Assembly: GCF_007644105.1 (NCBI RefSeq)
Contig: NZ_VFAC01000035.1
Location: forward strand, 1-42,289
DNA from: Elioraea rosea
GTDB taxonomy: Bacteria; Pseudomonadota; Alphaproteobacteria; Acetobacterales; Acetobacteraceae
Length of the DNA stretch: 42,289 bases
Direction: 5' to 3'
Within the stretch, counting starts at the first letter, position 1. Each line of letters begins with the position of its first letter. A program made the translations under genes and the position numbers. The notes under the pieces are model-generated. The model made no database searches and had not been told where the DNA came from. It saw only the letters and a list, made by a program, of their open reading frames with translations. This document shows positions 8,497 through 17,451 of this stretch, piece after piece.

Positions 8497-10052
8497 GCGG
8501 CCTTCCTCGCCGGAACCTCGGTAACGAGGCGGAACGTTGCCGCGACGTCATCGAGCTGGAACTGGGGCTGGAGATGGATGGTGCAGCCATAGACGCCGGG
8601 CTTGCCGGGAAGTTCCGTCACCGCGACGCGGGCATCCGCGAGCGGGTAGCGCGCCATCATCTCCGGCCCTGCCCGGACATTGGCGTTGACGTAGCGGGTG
8701 AGCCAGGCCTGCAGCGCAGCCTCGCAATCCTCGGGTGTCGCATAGGAGCCGACGCGGTCGCGACCGATCACCTTCACGTAGTGCGCGAAGCGGCTGACGC
8801 AGAGCATGGTCGAAAGCTGGGCCGAAAGCCGCGCATTGGCGTTCGCCGCGCCGCCATTCGTCCCGATATAGCTCTTCGCCGCCTGCACGGAGCGCACCGC
8901 CCCGAACGCTGCTTCCACGGTGTTGCGCAGGGCAGAGAGCGGAATGAATCCCAGCTCGGACAGCTCCTGGTCCTGCCGGTCGGTCAGCGCGACCTCCGCC
9001 GCGAAGCGGGGGCCCACGCCCGCGCGGTCCGCGGCGAAACGGTCGATGGGAAGGCCGGTGACGAGGCCCGCGCCGACCCGGTCCTTGTCGGTACCCTTCA
9101 CGTCCGCCGGCCAGCCATGCGCGGAGCAGGCCCGGGCGACGATGGCGGCAAAGGCGAAGGTGGCGTTCATCCATCCCCGCGCGCCGCGCCGCCCGGACGC
9201 TTCGGCGTAGATGAAGCCGTCGGCGCGCGCACCATCATTGGCGAAGGGAAGCCGCGTCAGCACCCGCGGCATGACGAGGCCGAGGAAGCGTGAATCCTCC
9301 TTTGCCTGCAGCCCGCGGAAGCGATCGTACTCGCTCGCGCGGAACACGCCGGCGATGTCGCGTACGCCGGAGAGCTCGCCGAAATCCTCGAGCCCGAAGA
9401 TGCCAGGATCGGCGCCCACGATGAATGGGGCGAAGGCTGCGGCAGCGACGGCGGCCATCGCGCCGAGCGCGGCGATGTCGTCGGTCGGGCTTTCCGCGCT
9501 GCGCTGGTGGCGGACGGCATAGTCGCCGATCAGCAGCCCGAAAGGCTCGCCCCCAGGCGTGCCGAACTCGCCCTCGTACACCTTCTCGAAGATGCGGCTC
9601 TGGTCGAACTCGATGGCCCGCTCGAGGTCGCGCACAAGCTCGCTCCAGGGTAGTTGGAGAAGCTTGAGCTTCACGCGCGGCAGGCCGGAGGCCTGGTCTG
9701 CGAGCCAGGCGAGGCCGCGCCAGGATGCCTCGAGGCGCTGCAGGCGCCTGTGGTGCAGGATGGCATCGAGCTGCGCGCCGATCATCGCATCGAGCGCGGC
9801 GATGTCGCGGTCAAGCGCGAGGCGGATCGTTTCGGCATCCGGTGCAAGCAGCGGGTCGGCGGCACCGAACCAGGCTTCGAGAACGTCCGTTCCGCCGGCG
9901 ACGAAGGCGGCAAGCTCCTCCGCCGTTCCGGCGTTCGCCGCGCCGAGAATCGCGCCGTCGAGCACACGCTCGCGCAGGGCAGCGCGCGGGGCGGCCTCGG
10001 AGGCGGCGCCGGGAGCCGTGCCGTCGACGGGCACGTCCTCTTGCATCGGCAC
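8493..10052 (-). CDS. tssC2: Second T6SS sheath large subunit-like protein (TssC2, ImpD type)
   Basis: 519 residues, the second TssC-family (DUF877) protein in the operon. EFDQSRIFEKVYEGEFGTPG and EPFGLLIGDYAV align closely with the matching stretch of the neighbouring TssC1, and the C-terminus (FRLVTEVPARKA) is also shared. The N-terminus differs: it carries an extra acidic/Ala-rich extension and the TssC2-specific LRLALDRDIAALDAMIG helix. Agrobacterium and Rhizobium imp clusters likewise encode two TssC proteins (ImpC/ImpD), so this is a known arrangement. Both copies look intact. It lies 27 bp after tssC1 and overlaps tagJ by 4 bp. Confidence 0.92.
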   Translation of the reverse strand: MPMQEDVPVDGTAPGAASEAAPRAALRERVLDGAILGAANAGTAEELAAFVAGGTDVLEAWFGAADPLLAPDAETIRLALDRDIAALDAMIGAQLDAILHHRRLQRLEASWRGLAWLADQASGLPRVKLKLLQLPWSELVRDLERAIEFDQSRIFEKVYEGEFGTPGGEPFGLLIGDYAVRHQRSAESPTDDIAALGAMAAVAAAAFAPFIVGADPGIFGLEDFGELSGVRDIAGVFRASEYDRFRGLQAKEDSRFLGLVMPRVLTRLPFANDGARADGFIYAEASGRRGARGWMNATFAFAAIVARACSAHGWPADVKGTDKDRVGAGLVTGLPIDRFAADRAGVGPRFAAEVALTDRQDQELSELGFIPLSALRNTVEAAFGAVRSVQAAKSYIGTNGGAANANARLSAQLSTMLCVSRFAHYVKVIGRDRVGSYATPEDCEAALQAWLTRYVNANVRAGPEMMARYPLADARVAVTELPGKPGVYGCTIHLQPQFQLDDVAATFRLVTEVPARKAA

Positions 10053-10079
10053 CGCCTCCCTGTCGCGTCGGGCCTTCCG

Positions 10080-11573
10080 TCAGGCCTTCTGCGGGATGCG
10101 CGCGACCATGCGCATCGACGTGGTGAGCTCCTCCATCTGCAGCCAGGGCCGCATGTAGGCCACCGCGTTGTATGCGCCCGGCTTGCCCGGGATCTCCTTT
10201 ACCTCCACCCGCGCCTCGCGGAGCGGGTAGCGCGCCTTCATCTCAGGCCCCGCTGCCGGGTTGCCGTTGACGTAGTTCCCGATCCACCGGTTCAGCCAGG
10301 CCTCGCAATCGGTCGCCTCCATGAACGAGCCGATCTTGTCGCGTGCCATCACCTTCAGGAAGTGCGCGAAGCGGCTCGTCGCCATGATGTAGGGCAGGCG
10401 CGCGCTGATCGCGGCATTGGCCGTCGCCTCGGGCCTGTCGTACTTCTTCGGTTTCTGCACCGTCTGCGCACCGAAGAACACCGCATAGTCGGTATTCTTG
10501 TAGTGGCAGAGCGGCAGGAAGCCGAGATTGGAGAGCTCGTTCTCGCGCCTGTCGGTGATGCCGATCTCCGTCGGGCACTTCGCGTCCGGGTCGCCGTCGT
10601 CGGACTGGAACAGGTGGGTCGGCAGGTTCTCCACCTTGCCGCCGCCCTCCGCGCCGCGGATGGCCGTGCAGAAGCCGAATTTCGCGAACGCATCGGTCAG
10701 CCGCGCACCCATCACGTAGGCGGCGTTCATCCAGCAATAGTGGTCATGGTCCATCGACTTGGCGGCACCCACCTCGTCGAACGGGGCCTCCTCGTAGCCG
10801 AACTCCTCGATCGGCTTGGTGTTCGCGCCATAGGGAAGGCGCGCGAGTACGCGCGGCATCACGAGGTTGACGAAACGCGCATCCTCCGTGTCACGGAAGG
10901 AGCGCCACTTCATGTACTCGGCGGTGTCGAAGATCTTGGCGAGGTCGCGCGGCTTGGCGAGCTCGGTCCAGCTCTGCATGCCGAAGAGGCCCGCGCCTGC
11001 GGCCGAGATGAACGGTGCGAAGGACGCGGCGGCGACGTTGCTGACGAGCCTCAGCGTCTCGATGTCGTCTGGGTGGTTCGTCCACTCGTAGTCGCCGATC
11101 AGCGCGCCATAGGGCTCGCCGCCGGGGGTGCCGAACTCGTTCTCGTAGATCTTCTTGAAGAGCTGGCTCTGGTCGAACTCGGTCGCCTTCGTCAGGTCGC
11201 GGTTCAGCTCGCGTTTTGTCGCGTTCAGGACGCGGATCTTGAGCCCCGTGCCCGTCTCGCTGTTCATCACGAGATAGTTGAGCCCGCGCCATGTGCCTTC
11301 GAGCTTGGCGAAGGCAGGTGCGTGCATGATCTCGGCGAGCTGCGCCGAGAGCTTGCGGTCGATCGCGGCGATCGCTGCGTTGAACGTGACCTGGAGGTTC
11401 TTGCTGAAGGTGACGGTGCCCTTCAGTGCTTCCTCCGTCAGCGTCTTGATCAGCTCCTGCGCGCGGTCCTTCTCGGTCTGCTTGGTCGCGGCGATCGCGG
11501 CATCGAGCAGGCTGCCGGCCTCTTCGGTGACGGCGCCCGCGGCGGCCGCGCCCTGGGTCTGTGCCTCGGCCAT
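10080..11573 (-). CDS. tssC1: T6SS contractile sheath large subunit TssC1
   Basis: 497 residues from the ATG at 11573, chosen over an earlier in-frame start because AGGAGG lies just upstream. [32 protein letters not shown] and [16 protein letters not shown] are the standard VipB/TssC core signatures, and the C-terminus is typical. With TssB it polymerises into the cytoplasmic contractile sheath around the Hcp tube. The ATG lies 4 nt beyond the tssB stop, so the two are cotranslated. This copy is the closer match to canonical TssC; the next gene encodes the divergent paralogue. Confidence 0.97.
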   Translation of the reverse strand: MAEAQTQGAAAAGAVTEEAGSLLDAAIAATKQTEKDRAQELIKTLTEEALKGTVTFSKNLQVTFNAAIAAIDRKLSAQLAEIMHAPAFAKLEGTWRGLNYLVMNSETGTGLKIRVLNATKRELNRDLTKATEFDQSQLFKKIYENEFGTPGGEPYGALIGDYEWTNHPDDIETLRLVSNVAAASFAPFISAAGAGLFGMQSWTELAKPRDLAKIFDTAEYMKWRSFRDTEDARFVNLVMPRVLARLPYGANTKPIEEFGYEEAPFDEVGAAKSMDHDHYCWMNAAYVMGARLTDAFAKFGFCTAIRGAEGGGKVENLPTHLFQSDDGDPDAKCPTEIGITDRRENELSNLGFLPLCHYKNTDYAVFFGAQTVQKPKKYDRPEATANAAISARLPYIMATSRFAHFLKVMARDKIGSFMEATDCEAWLNRWIGNYVNGNPAAGPEMKARYPLREARVEVKEIPGKPGAYNAVAYMRPWLQMEELTTSMRMVARIPQKA

Positions 11574-11577
11574 CGGA

Positions 11578-12084
11578 TCACTCCTCCTTCTTGTCGAGGC
11601 CAAGCTCGGCCGACAGCGACTTCAGCTTCTCCTCGTTCTGCAGAACCTGTTCGAGAAGCCCTTCGAGCTCGTCGGACCGGTCGACCTTGCTCATGAGGTC
11701 GCGCAGCTTGTTGCGCGTCTCCAGCAGTGCCTTCAGCGCCGGCACCTGCTCGACGATCCGGCCGGGGTCGAAATCGTCGATGCTGTTGAACTTGAGCTGC
11801 ACGCCCATCTGGCTGCCATCATCGGCGAGCTTGTTGTCGACCTTCAGGTTGAGGCCGACATTCATCCGCGCCATGACATCGTTGAAGTTGTCACGGTCGA
11901 TCTGGACGAACTTGCGCTCGGCGAGCGGGCGCAGAGGCTGCGTCGGATCGCCGGAGAAGTCGCCGAGAACGCCGACGACGAAGGGGAGCTCGCGCTCCAC
12001 CATCGCGCCTTCCGTCTCCACCTCGTAACTGATGTGCACGCGCGGCCTGCGCACCCGCGTGAGCTTCTCGTGGACACTGGCCAT
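11578..12084 (-). CDS. tssB: T6SS contractile sheath small subunit TssB
   Basis: 168 residues from the ATG at 12084 (GGAG 8 nt upstream). The opening [16 protein letters not shown], then [13 protein letters not shown] and [15 protein letters not shown], are diagnostic of VipA/TssB (DUF770). It forms heterodimers with TssC in the sheath. Full length for the family. It is the first gene after the 194-bp gap that separates it from tssA, and that gap contains a good sigma70-type promoter with a palindrome in its spacer, so tssB is likely the first gene of a long transcript running to the HExxH gene. Confidence 0.97.
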   Translation of the reverse strand: MASVHEKLTRVRRPRVHISYEVETEGAMVERELPFVVGVLGDFSGDPTQPLRPLAERKFVQIDRDNFNDVMARMNVGLNLKVDNKLADDGSQMGVQLKFNSIDDFDPGRIVEQVPALKALLETRNKLRDLMSKVDRSDELEGLLEQVLQNEEKLKSLSAELGLDKKEE

Positions 12085-12187
12085 GCGACTGTCTCCATTC
12101 CCTGGTGACCGGCCGCCGCGTCGGGGGGAGCGCGGCCGGGGGCGCAGCAGGGATGGGGCGTCCCGCGCCTGCGCGCACCGCGTGTGA

Positions 12188-12217
12188 ACCATACGTGTTG
12201 CGCAACGGCGCGGTCAA
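12188..12217 (-). promoter_or_regulatory. Probable sigma70 promoter of the tssB operon
   Basis: On the minus strand the -35 is TTGACC (12217-12212) and the -10 is TATGGT (12193-12188), with an 18-bp spacer. These match the consensus at 5/6 and 4/6 positions. Predicted transcription would begin near 12181, giving a leader of about 97 nt before tssB. It is the best promoter-like sequence I found in the locus. Confidence 0.6.
12197..12206. promoter_or_regulatory. Perfect palindrome in the tssB promoter spacer, candidate operator
   Basis: GTTGCGCAAC is a perfect 10-bp palindrome located between the -10 and -35 of the tssB promoter, where a bound regulator would block RNA polymerase. No regulator gene is visible in the window. 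Confidence 0.4.
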
Positions 12218-12244
12218 CGCGCGCTTCCGCCTCCGCGCTGCGCG

Positions 12245-12262
12245 GCGTGAGCCATGTCACGC
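12245..12262 (-). other. Hairpin 17 bp after tssA stop
   Basis: GCGTGA-GCCATG-TCACGC gives a 6-bp perfect stem with a 6-nt loop, shortly after the tssA stop on the minus strand. No U-run follows, so it is at best a weak terminator. It could mark the 3' end of the tssA message ahead of the separate tssB promoter. Confidence 0.35.
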
Positions 12263-12278
12263 TCCGCCGGTACGTCTC

Positions 12279-13421
12279 TCATTCTTCTTCCGACGGGGCT
12301 TGCGGCGGGCGTATGCCGAGCGAGGACAGGAAGCCCGAACGCGTCGTCTCGTCCGGCATCAGTTCCGCCAGAAGGTCGGGCAGCGACATGCGGCCCCGGC
12401 GCACCGCCTCCTCGAGCGTGTAGGAAAGCGGCGAATGCGGCTCGACGCGGCGAAACCAGCGCGCGACCTCCTCGAGCATCTTGAGCGCATCCTCGCGCGA
12501 GGCGATCTCGCCCGGCCTTGTTGCCCTGGCGCGCCCTCCGCCACCGCCGCCGCCGGCGCCCGCGTCCTCGCCCTCGCCCTCGCCCTCGCCCGCCTCGTCT
12601 GCCTCCTGCTGCTCCTCGGCCGCTGCGAGCTTGTCTCCGGCAAGGCGGGTAACGACGGCGAGCGCGTTCTGCAGTAGCTCCCGCACCGCGGAGGTCGGCG
12701 GCGCATCGGCGCCTGCGCGTTCATCGAGCGCCGCGCCCAGAGCCGTCCAGCCCTCGGATGCCTCGCGCAGAGCGGAGGCAAGGCCAAGCCAGTGCGCGGC
12801 GGGCACGGCCGCGGCGGCCTTCGCCACCGCGTCGGCCGTCAAGGCGCCCGCGGCGACGCGTGCCTCGCGCCGCTCCTCGTCGAGGGATTCGAGCGCATCG
12901 GCCTGCTCGATCTGCCAGAGGGCGAGCGGCGACCCATCGCCCATGCGGAACAGCGGCACCTTGCGGATCGGCTGGGTGAGCGCGCCATCGCCGCCCTCGC
13001 CGTTCAGGCCTGTGACGGGCGCGACCTTGGTGAGCATCCCGTCCTCGTCGGGCAGAGGGTAGAGTCCCTCCCAGAACCGCTCGACGAGGCCGCCCATCAG
13101 CTGGAAGCCCGCGGCGAGCCCGGCGAAACCCTGGCTCCGCAGCAGCGCCTCCGTGTACCAGGCGGCCACCTCGAGATCCTTCGCCTGCTCGGCAAGCAGC
13201 GTGTCGGCAAGCTCGCGGATGGTGCGCCACTGCGGCGGAACCGTCGCCTCCTCCGCGGCGGCATCCATCGCCCGCTCTGCCGCACGCGCCTCGGAGCGTG
13301 CATCACGCAGGCGATTGTAGGGTGAGGTAGCGGAATAATCCGCTCGCGGGTCGTTCCCCGCCGGGTTCTCCCCCTCGATCGGCGCAAGCAGGCGCTCAAG
13401 GTCGAAGCCGTCGATCGCCAT
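12279..13421 (-). CDS. tssA: T6SS baseplate/sheath-cap protein TssA
   Basis: 380 residues from the ATG at 13421 (GAGGGG upstream; the longer frame adds 16 residues with no homology). The N-terminal ImpA domain is clear: LLAPIEGENPAGNDPRADY, then DLEVAAWYTEALLRSQGFAG and FWEGLYPLPDEDG. A low-complexity acidic then polyglycine linker follows at about residues 265-290 (GEGEGEGED and seven Gly). The C-terminus, VEPHSPLSYTLEEAVRRG and LPDLLAELMPDE, is the short ImpA C-terminal motif. TssA contacts the baseplate and the growing sheath tip. It is divergent from clpV. Confidence 0.95.
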   Translation of the reverse strand: MAIDGFDLERLLAPIEGENPAGNDPRADYSATSPYNRLRDARSEARAAERAMDAAAEEATVPPQWRTIRELADTLLAEQAKDLEVAAWYTEALLRSQGFAGLAAGFQLMGGLVERFWEGLYPLPDEDGMLTKVAPVTGLNGEGGDGALTQPIRKVPLFRMGDGSPLALWQIEQADALESLDEERREARVAAGALTADAVAKAAAAVPAAHWLGLASALREASEGWTALGAALDERAGADAPPTSAVRELLQNALAVVTRLAGDKLAAAEEQQEADEAGEGEGEGEDAGAGGGGGGGRARATRPGEIASREDALKMLEEVARWFRRVEPHSPLSYTLEEAVRRGRMSLPDLLAELMPDETTRSGFLSSLGIRPPQAPSEEE

Positions 13422-13490
13422 CCACCCCTCGTGTTCGCGTGTGCCAGGCCGCCGTGTGAACCGTGTCACATTGCCTGATAACGGTGGCCC

Positions 13491-13520
13491 TGGACAACCG
13501 GCGCGAGCAATCCCTACTCT
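13491..13520 (+). promoter_or_regulatory. Possible clpV promoter
   Basis: TGGACA (13491-13496) and TACTCT (13515-13520) with an 18-bp spacer lie 50 bp upstream of the clpV start in the divergent tssA-clpV gap (13422-13569). The -35 is good and the -10 is weak. No equally good match for tssA is visible on the other strand. Confidence 0.35.
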
Positions 13521-13569
13521 GCGCCCGCTTCCCGCGAGGGGCTTCCGGAACGGTCCTTGGAGGAAACGA

Positions 13570-16212
13570 GTGGCGGCGATCGACCTGAAGGCGCTCGTCG
13601 GGCGCCTCGATGACTACTGCCGCAGGCAGCTCGAGGCAGCCGCCGGGCTTACCCTCTCGCGCAGCCACTACAACATCGAGATCGAGCACTGGGTCGCCAA
13701 GCTTCTCGATGCGCAAGACAGCGACCTCGCGGCCATCCTCCGCCACTACGAGGTCGACTCCGGGCGGCTTGCCGCCGATCTCACGCGCGTGCTCGACCGG
13801 TTCAAGACAGGCAATGCCCGCGCGCCTTCGGTCTCGCCCGATGTGGTCGAGCTGATGAAGCAGGCCTGGCTTCTCGCGAGCCTCGAGCATGGTGCGGGGC
13901 GCATCCGCTCCGGCCATCTGCTGCTTGCGCTCCTGTCCGATGACACGCTGTCGCGCGGGGCGAAGGAAACCTCTGCGCAGTTCGCCAAGATCGCGCCCGA
14001 GGCGCTGAAGCGCGACCTCGGCGCGATCACCAAGGACACGGCCGAGGCCGCGACGGCCACGCCCGCGCCGGGCGATTCGGCGCCGGCACCGGGAACGGGC
14101 GGGCCCTCCGCCCGGCCAGGCTCCACCGCGGCGCTCGACCAGTTCACGATCGATCTCACAGCGAATGCCAAGGCCGGCAAGATCGACCCGATCCTCGGGC
14201 GCGACCTCGAGATCCGCCAGGTGATCGACATCCTGACGCGGCGGCGGCAGAACAACCCGATTCTCACCGGCGAGGCAGGCGTCGGGAAGACCGCCGTCGT
14301 CGAGGGCTTCGCGCTGCGCATCGCCCAGGGCGACGTTCCAGAGGCGCTGAAGGACGTCACCGTCCGCACGCTCGATCTCGGCCTCCTGCAAGCAGGCGCA
14401 GGCGTGAAGGGCGAGTTCGAGAACCGGCTCAAGAACGTCATCGACGAGGTGAAGGCCTCGCCCAAGCCGATCATCGTGTTCATCGACGAGGCGCATACGC
14501 TGATCGGCGCGGGCGGTGCCGCGGGGCAGAACGACGCGGCGAACCTGCTGAAGCCTGCCCTCGCCCGCGGCGAGATGCGCACGATCGCCGCCACCACCTG
14601 GGCCGAGTACAAGAAGTACTTCGAGAAGGATGCGGCCCTCACCCGACGCTTCCAGGTCGTGAAGGTCGAGGAGCCGGCCGAGCCCGTGGCGATCGCGATG
14701 ATCCGCGGCCTCGTCTCCACGCTCGAGAAGCACCACAAGGTGCGGATCCTCGACGAGGCGGTCGAGCAGGCGGTGAAGCTCTCGGCGCGGTTCATTCCCT
14801 CGCGGCAGCTTCCCGACAAGGGCGTGTCGCTGATCGACACGGCCTGCGCGCGCGTCTCGATGAGCCAGGCGGCCATTCCCGCCCCGATCGAGGATCGCCG
14901 CAGGCGGATCGCCCTGATCGACACCGAGGTCGAGATCCTCGACCGCGAGATGGCGGCCGGCGCCGATCATGGCGCGCGCAAGGGCGAGCTTCTCGAAGCG
15001 CGCGCCAAGGCGGCAGAGGAGCTCGCCGCCCTCGAGGAGCGATGGGAGAAGGAGAAGGAGATCGTCGGGCGGATGCGCGAGATCCGCGGCAGCATCGAGG
15101 ACCCGAAGGAGGAAGGCGACAAGGACGCGCTGAAGCGCGACCTCGCTTCGGAGAACGAGGCGCTGCGCGCGATCCAGGGCGAGCATCCGCTGATCCACCC
15201 GGTGGTGGACGGCAACGCGGTCGCCGAGATCGTCGAGAGCTGGACCGGCATTCCCGCGGGCCGCATGCAGTCCGACGAGATCCGCACCATCCTCTCGATC
15301 AAGGAGAGGATGGAGGAGCGCATCGTCGGCCAGCCGCAGGCGCTCCAGGCGATCGCCGAGGCGGTGCGCACGAGCCGCGCCAAGCTCGCCGATCCGCGCA
15401 AGCCGCTCGGCGTGTTCCTGATGGTCGGCACCTCCGGTGTCGGCAAGACCGAGACGGCGCTGACGCTCGCAGACCTCCTCTATGGCGGCGAGCAGAACCT
15501 CACCGTCATCAACATGAGCGAGTTCAAGGAGGAGCATAAGGTCTCGCTGCTCATGGGCTCGCCGCCCGGCTATGTCGGCTATGGCGAGGGTGGCGTGCTG
15601 ACCGAGGCCGTGCGCCGCCGGCCCTACTCCGTCGTGCTGCTCGACGAGATGGAGAAGGCGCATCCCGGCGTGCAGGACGTGTTCTACCAGGTGTTCGACA
15701 AGGGCCAGATGAAGGACGGCGAAGGCCGCGACATCGACTTCAAGAACACCATCATCATCATGACATCGAACGCAGGCACCGACACGATCGCCAAGCTGTG
15801 CGCCGACCCCGACACGATGCCCGACCCTGCGGGCCTTGCCGAAGCGGTTCGCCCCGAGCTTCTCAAGGTGTTCAAGCCGGCCTTCCTCGGCCGCGTGACG
15901 ATGGTTCCCTACTTCCCGCTGTCGGACAGCATCCTGCGCCAGATCGTGCTTCTGCAGCTCGGCCGCATACGCAAGCGCCTGGCGGAGAACTATCGCGCAA
16001 CCTTCACGTGGGACGAGGCGATCGTCGAGGCGATCGCGTCACGCTGCAAGGAGAGCGCATCCGGCGCGCGCAATGTCGAGAACATCCTCTCCCGCACGAT
16101 GCTGCCCGCGCTTTCGGGCCAGATCCTCGAGCGGCTCGCGGAGGGTGGAAGCATTACCAAGGCCCATGTCGGTCTGGATTCTGACGGGGGGTTCCGTTAC
16201 GGTCTCGACTGA
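13570..16212 (+). CDS. tssH: T6SS sheath-recycling AAA+ ATPase ClpV (TssH)
   Basis: 880 residues from the GTG at 13570, which has GGAGG 6 nt upstream; the earlier in-frame start lacks both homology and a ribosome site. The N-domain begins IDLKALVGRLDDYCRR. The first AAA module has Walker A GEAGVGKT (about residue 234) and Walker B IVFIDEAHTLIG; a ClpB-type middle coiled coil follows. The second module has GTSGVGKT (about residue 619) and VVLLDEMEKAHP. SHYNIEIEHWVAKLL is typical of ClpV rather than ClpB. It disassembles contracted TssB/TssC sheaths. It is divergent from tssA and followed after 67 bp by hcp1. Confidence 0.97.
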   Translation: MAAIDLKALVGRLDDYCRRQLEAAAGLTLSRSHYNIEIEHWVAKLLDAQDSDLAAILRHYEVDSGRLAADLTRVLDRFKTGNARAPSVSPDVVELMKQAWLLASLEHGAGRIRSGHLLLALLSDDTLSRGAKETSAQFAKIAPEALKRDLGAITKDTAEAATATPAPGDSAPAPGTGGPSARPGSTAALDQFTIDLTANAKAGKIDPILGRDLEIRQVIDILTRRRQNNPILTGEAGVGKTAVVEGFALRIAQGDVPEALKDVTVRTLDLGLLQAGAGVKGEFENRLKNVIDEVKASPKPIIVFIDEAHTLIGAGGAAGQNDAANLLKPALARGEMRTIAATTWAEYKKYFEKDAALTRRFQVVKVEEPAEPVAIAMIRGLVSTLEKHHKVRILDEAVEQAVKLSARFIPSRQLPDKGVSLIDTACARVSMSQAAIPAPIEDRRRRIALIDTEVEILDREMAAGADHGARKGELLEARAKAAEELAALEERWEKEKEIVGRMREIRGSIEDPKEEGDKDALKRDLASENEALRAIQGEHPLIHPVVDGNAVAEIVESWTGIPAGRMQSDEIRTILSIKERMEERIVGQPQALQAIAEAVRTSRAKLADPRKPLGVFLMVGTSGVGKTETALTLADLLYGGEQNLTVINMSEFKEEHKVSLLMGSPPGYVGYGEGGVLTEAVRRRPYSVVLLDEMEKAHPGVQDVFYQVFDKGQMKDGEGRDIDFKNTIIIMTSNAGTDTIAKLCADPDTMPDPAGLAEAVRPELLKVFKPAFLGRVTMVPYFPLSDSILRQIVLLQLGRIRKRLAENYRATFTWDEAIVEAIASRCKESASGARNVENILSRTMLPALSGQILERLAEGGSITKAHVGLDSDGGFRYGLD

Positions 16213-16279
16213 CACGCGCTGAGGGGGCGCGAGCCCCTTCGTGACGTGAACGCAACGGCGGCAGGAAGGATACAGTCGC

Positions 16280-16756
16280 ATGCCGATCTACATGCACTAT
16301 GACGGGATAGATGGCACGGCAACGGCCAAGGGCTACGAGAAGTGGATCGAGGTCCAATCGTTCCAGTTCGGCGCAGGCCGCGGCATCTCCACGCCGACGG
16401 GCGGTGCCGCGAACCGCGAGGCCTCGGCCGCCTCGGTCTCCGAGGTCACCGTCACGAAGATGATGGACAAGGCCTCGGCGAAGCTGTTCGAGGCGGGCCT
16501 GATCGGTGACGAGGGCAAGACGGTCAAGATCGCGATCGTCCGCACCGGCAAGGAACTGAAGGAGTACTGCCTCTACAAGTTCGAGGAGACGCTGGTATCG
16601 GGCTACTCGGTGTCGACCGGCGGCGACACGCCCACGGAGAGCCTGAGCCTGAACTTCGTGAAGTTCGAATACAGCTTCACCGGAAGCGAGACGACCGGCA
16701 AGGACGCCTCGAAGATGAAGGTCGGCTTCGACATCGCGAAGGCGACCACGATGTGA
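16280..16756 (+). CDS. hcp1: T6SS tube protein Hcp1 (TssD)
   Basis: 158 residues, the normal Hcp length. MPIYMHYDGIDGTATAKGYE, EVTVTKMMDKASAKLFEAGL and LNFVKFEYSFTGSETTG are typical Hcp features; the protein stacks as hexameric rings into the tube. AGGAAGGA about 9 nt upstream of the ATG serves as ribosome site. It lies 67 bp after clpV and is followed by a strong intrinsic terminator, so it probably closes the clpV-hcp1 transcript. It shares 113 of 158 residues (about 71.5%, my hand alignment) with hcp2. Confidence 0.97.
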   Translation: MPIYMHYDGIDGTATAKGYEKWIEVQSFQFGAGRGISTPTGGAANREASAASVSEVTVTKMMDKASAKLFEAGLIGDEGKTVKIAIVRTGKELKEYCLYKFEETLVSGYSVSTGGDTPTESLSLNFVKFEYSFTGSETTGKDASKMKVGFDIAKATTM

Positions 16757-16780
16757 CACGAGCCTTCCGGCTCGACATCG

Positions 16781-16810
16781 AAGGCCCGGCAGCAATGCCG
16801 GGCCTTTTTC
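16781..16810 (+). terminator. Rho-independent terminator after hcp1
   Basis: AAGGCCCGGC-AGCAAT-GCCGGGCCTT forms a perfect 10-bp stem followed by TTTTC. It is 25 bp downstream of the hcp1 stop and before hcp2, so hcp2 should have its own promoter or depend on readthrough. Confidence 0.9.
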
Positions 16811-16968
16811 TTGTGCTCGTACTTCATCGGATAGCCTTCGCAGCCTCGAAGGACCTGGAACCGTACAACAATTCCGGTTACGTTACGGATTGGGTGGAGC
16901 AGGATGCTCACGTGCGAAGCCCTGCCGCCCCGCAATCACCACCAAGAACGACGAGCCGGGGGTGAGCC
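16811..16968 (+). other. hcp1-hcp2 intergenic region
   Basis: 158 bp with lower GC than the surroundings, containing ACAACAATTCC and the tandem GTTACGTTACG. It must carry any hcp2 promoter, but no -35/-10 pair is convincing. GTACAACAATTCCGG near 16863 is the most A/T-rich stretch. The ribosome site GGGGGTGAGCC lies directly before the hcp2 ATG. Confidence 0.45.
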
Positions 16969-17445
16969 ATGCCGATCTTCATGAAGTTCGCTGGGATCGA
17001 TGGAAGCGCGACGTCGAAGGGCTACGAGGGCTGGATCCAGGTGGAGTCGATCAGCCTGGGTGTGGGGCGCGGAATCACGACGTTCACTGGCGGCGCGGCG
17101 AACCGCGAGGCCTCCGCGCCATCGGTGTCGGACGTCGTCGTCACGAAACTGATGGATAGGGCCTCGCCCAAGCTGTTCGAGGAAGGTCTCGTGGGCAGTG
17201 ACGGAAAGCTCGTCACCATCGTGGTCACAAGGACGGGCAAGGAGCTTCGTCCGTTCTGCCTCTTCACGTTCTTCAACACCCTGGTCTCCGGCTATTCGGT
17301 CTCCTCCAGCGGCGATACGCCGGACGAGAGCCTCAGCCTGAACTTCACCAGGATGGAGTACAGCTTCACCGGAAGCGAGACGACCGGCAAGGACGCCTCC
17401 CAGATGAAAGTCGGCTTCGACATCGCCACGGCCACGACGATGTAG
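16969..17445 (+). CDS. hcp2: T6SS tube protein Hcp2 (TssD paralogue)
   Basis: 158 residues, same length as Hcp1 with no insertions or gaps. The conserved blocks TGGAANREASA, RTGKEL, LVSGYSVS and YSFTGSETTGKDAS are identical or nearly so. Differences cluster in the first 40 residues and at about 81-120, including several changes from charged to hydrophobic residues (for example KFEE to TFFN). It is separated from hcp1 by a terminator and converges on pppA with 6 bp between the stops. It may be an alternative tube subunit or an Hcp-type chaperone for different cargo; sequence alone does not decide. Confidence 0.96.
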   Translation: MPIFMKFAGIDGSATSKGYEGWIQVESISLGVGRGITTFTGGAANREASAPSVSDVVVTKLMDRASPKLFEEGLVGSDGKLVTIVVTRTGKELRPFCLFTFFNTLVSGYSVSSSGDTPDESLSLNFTRMEYSFTGSETTGKDASQMKVGFDIATATTM

Positions 17446-17451
17446 CGGCGC

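Noticed and set aside
12560-12600. CGCCCTCGCCCT tandem units as an independent repeat element
   Set aside because: They lie in frame in tssA and encode the GEGEGEGED linker.
13422-13569. Sigma54 (-24/-12) promoter in the tssA-clpV gap
   Set aside because: T6SS loci often use sigma54, so I looked, but no GG-N10-GC element with the right flanks is present.
13396-15663. 755-codon minus-strand open frame opposite clpV
   Set aside because: Antisense shadow of clpV; composition dominated by Arg/Leu/Asp and no motif.
16213-16279. Separate promoter for hcp1
   Set aside because: GTGAAC/GATACA with 17 bp matches the consensus only 3/6 at each box; cotranscription with clpV is more likely.
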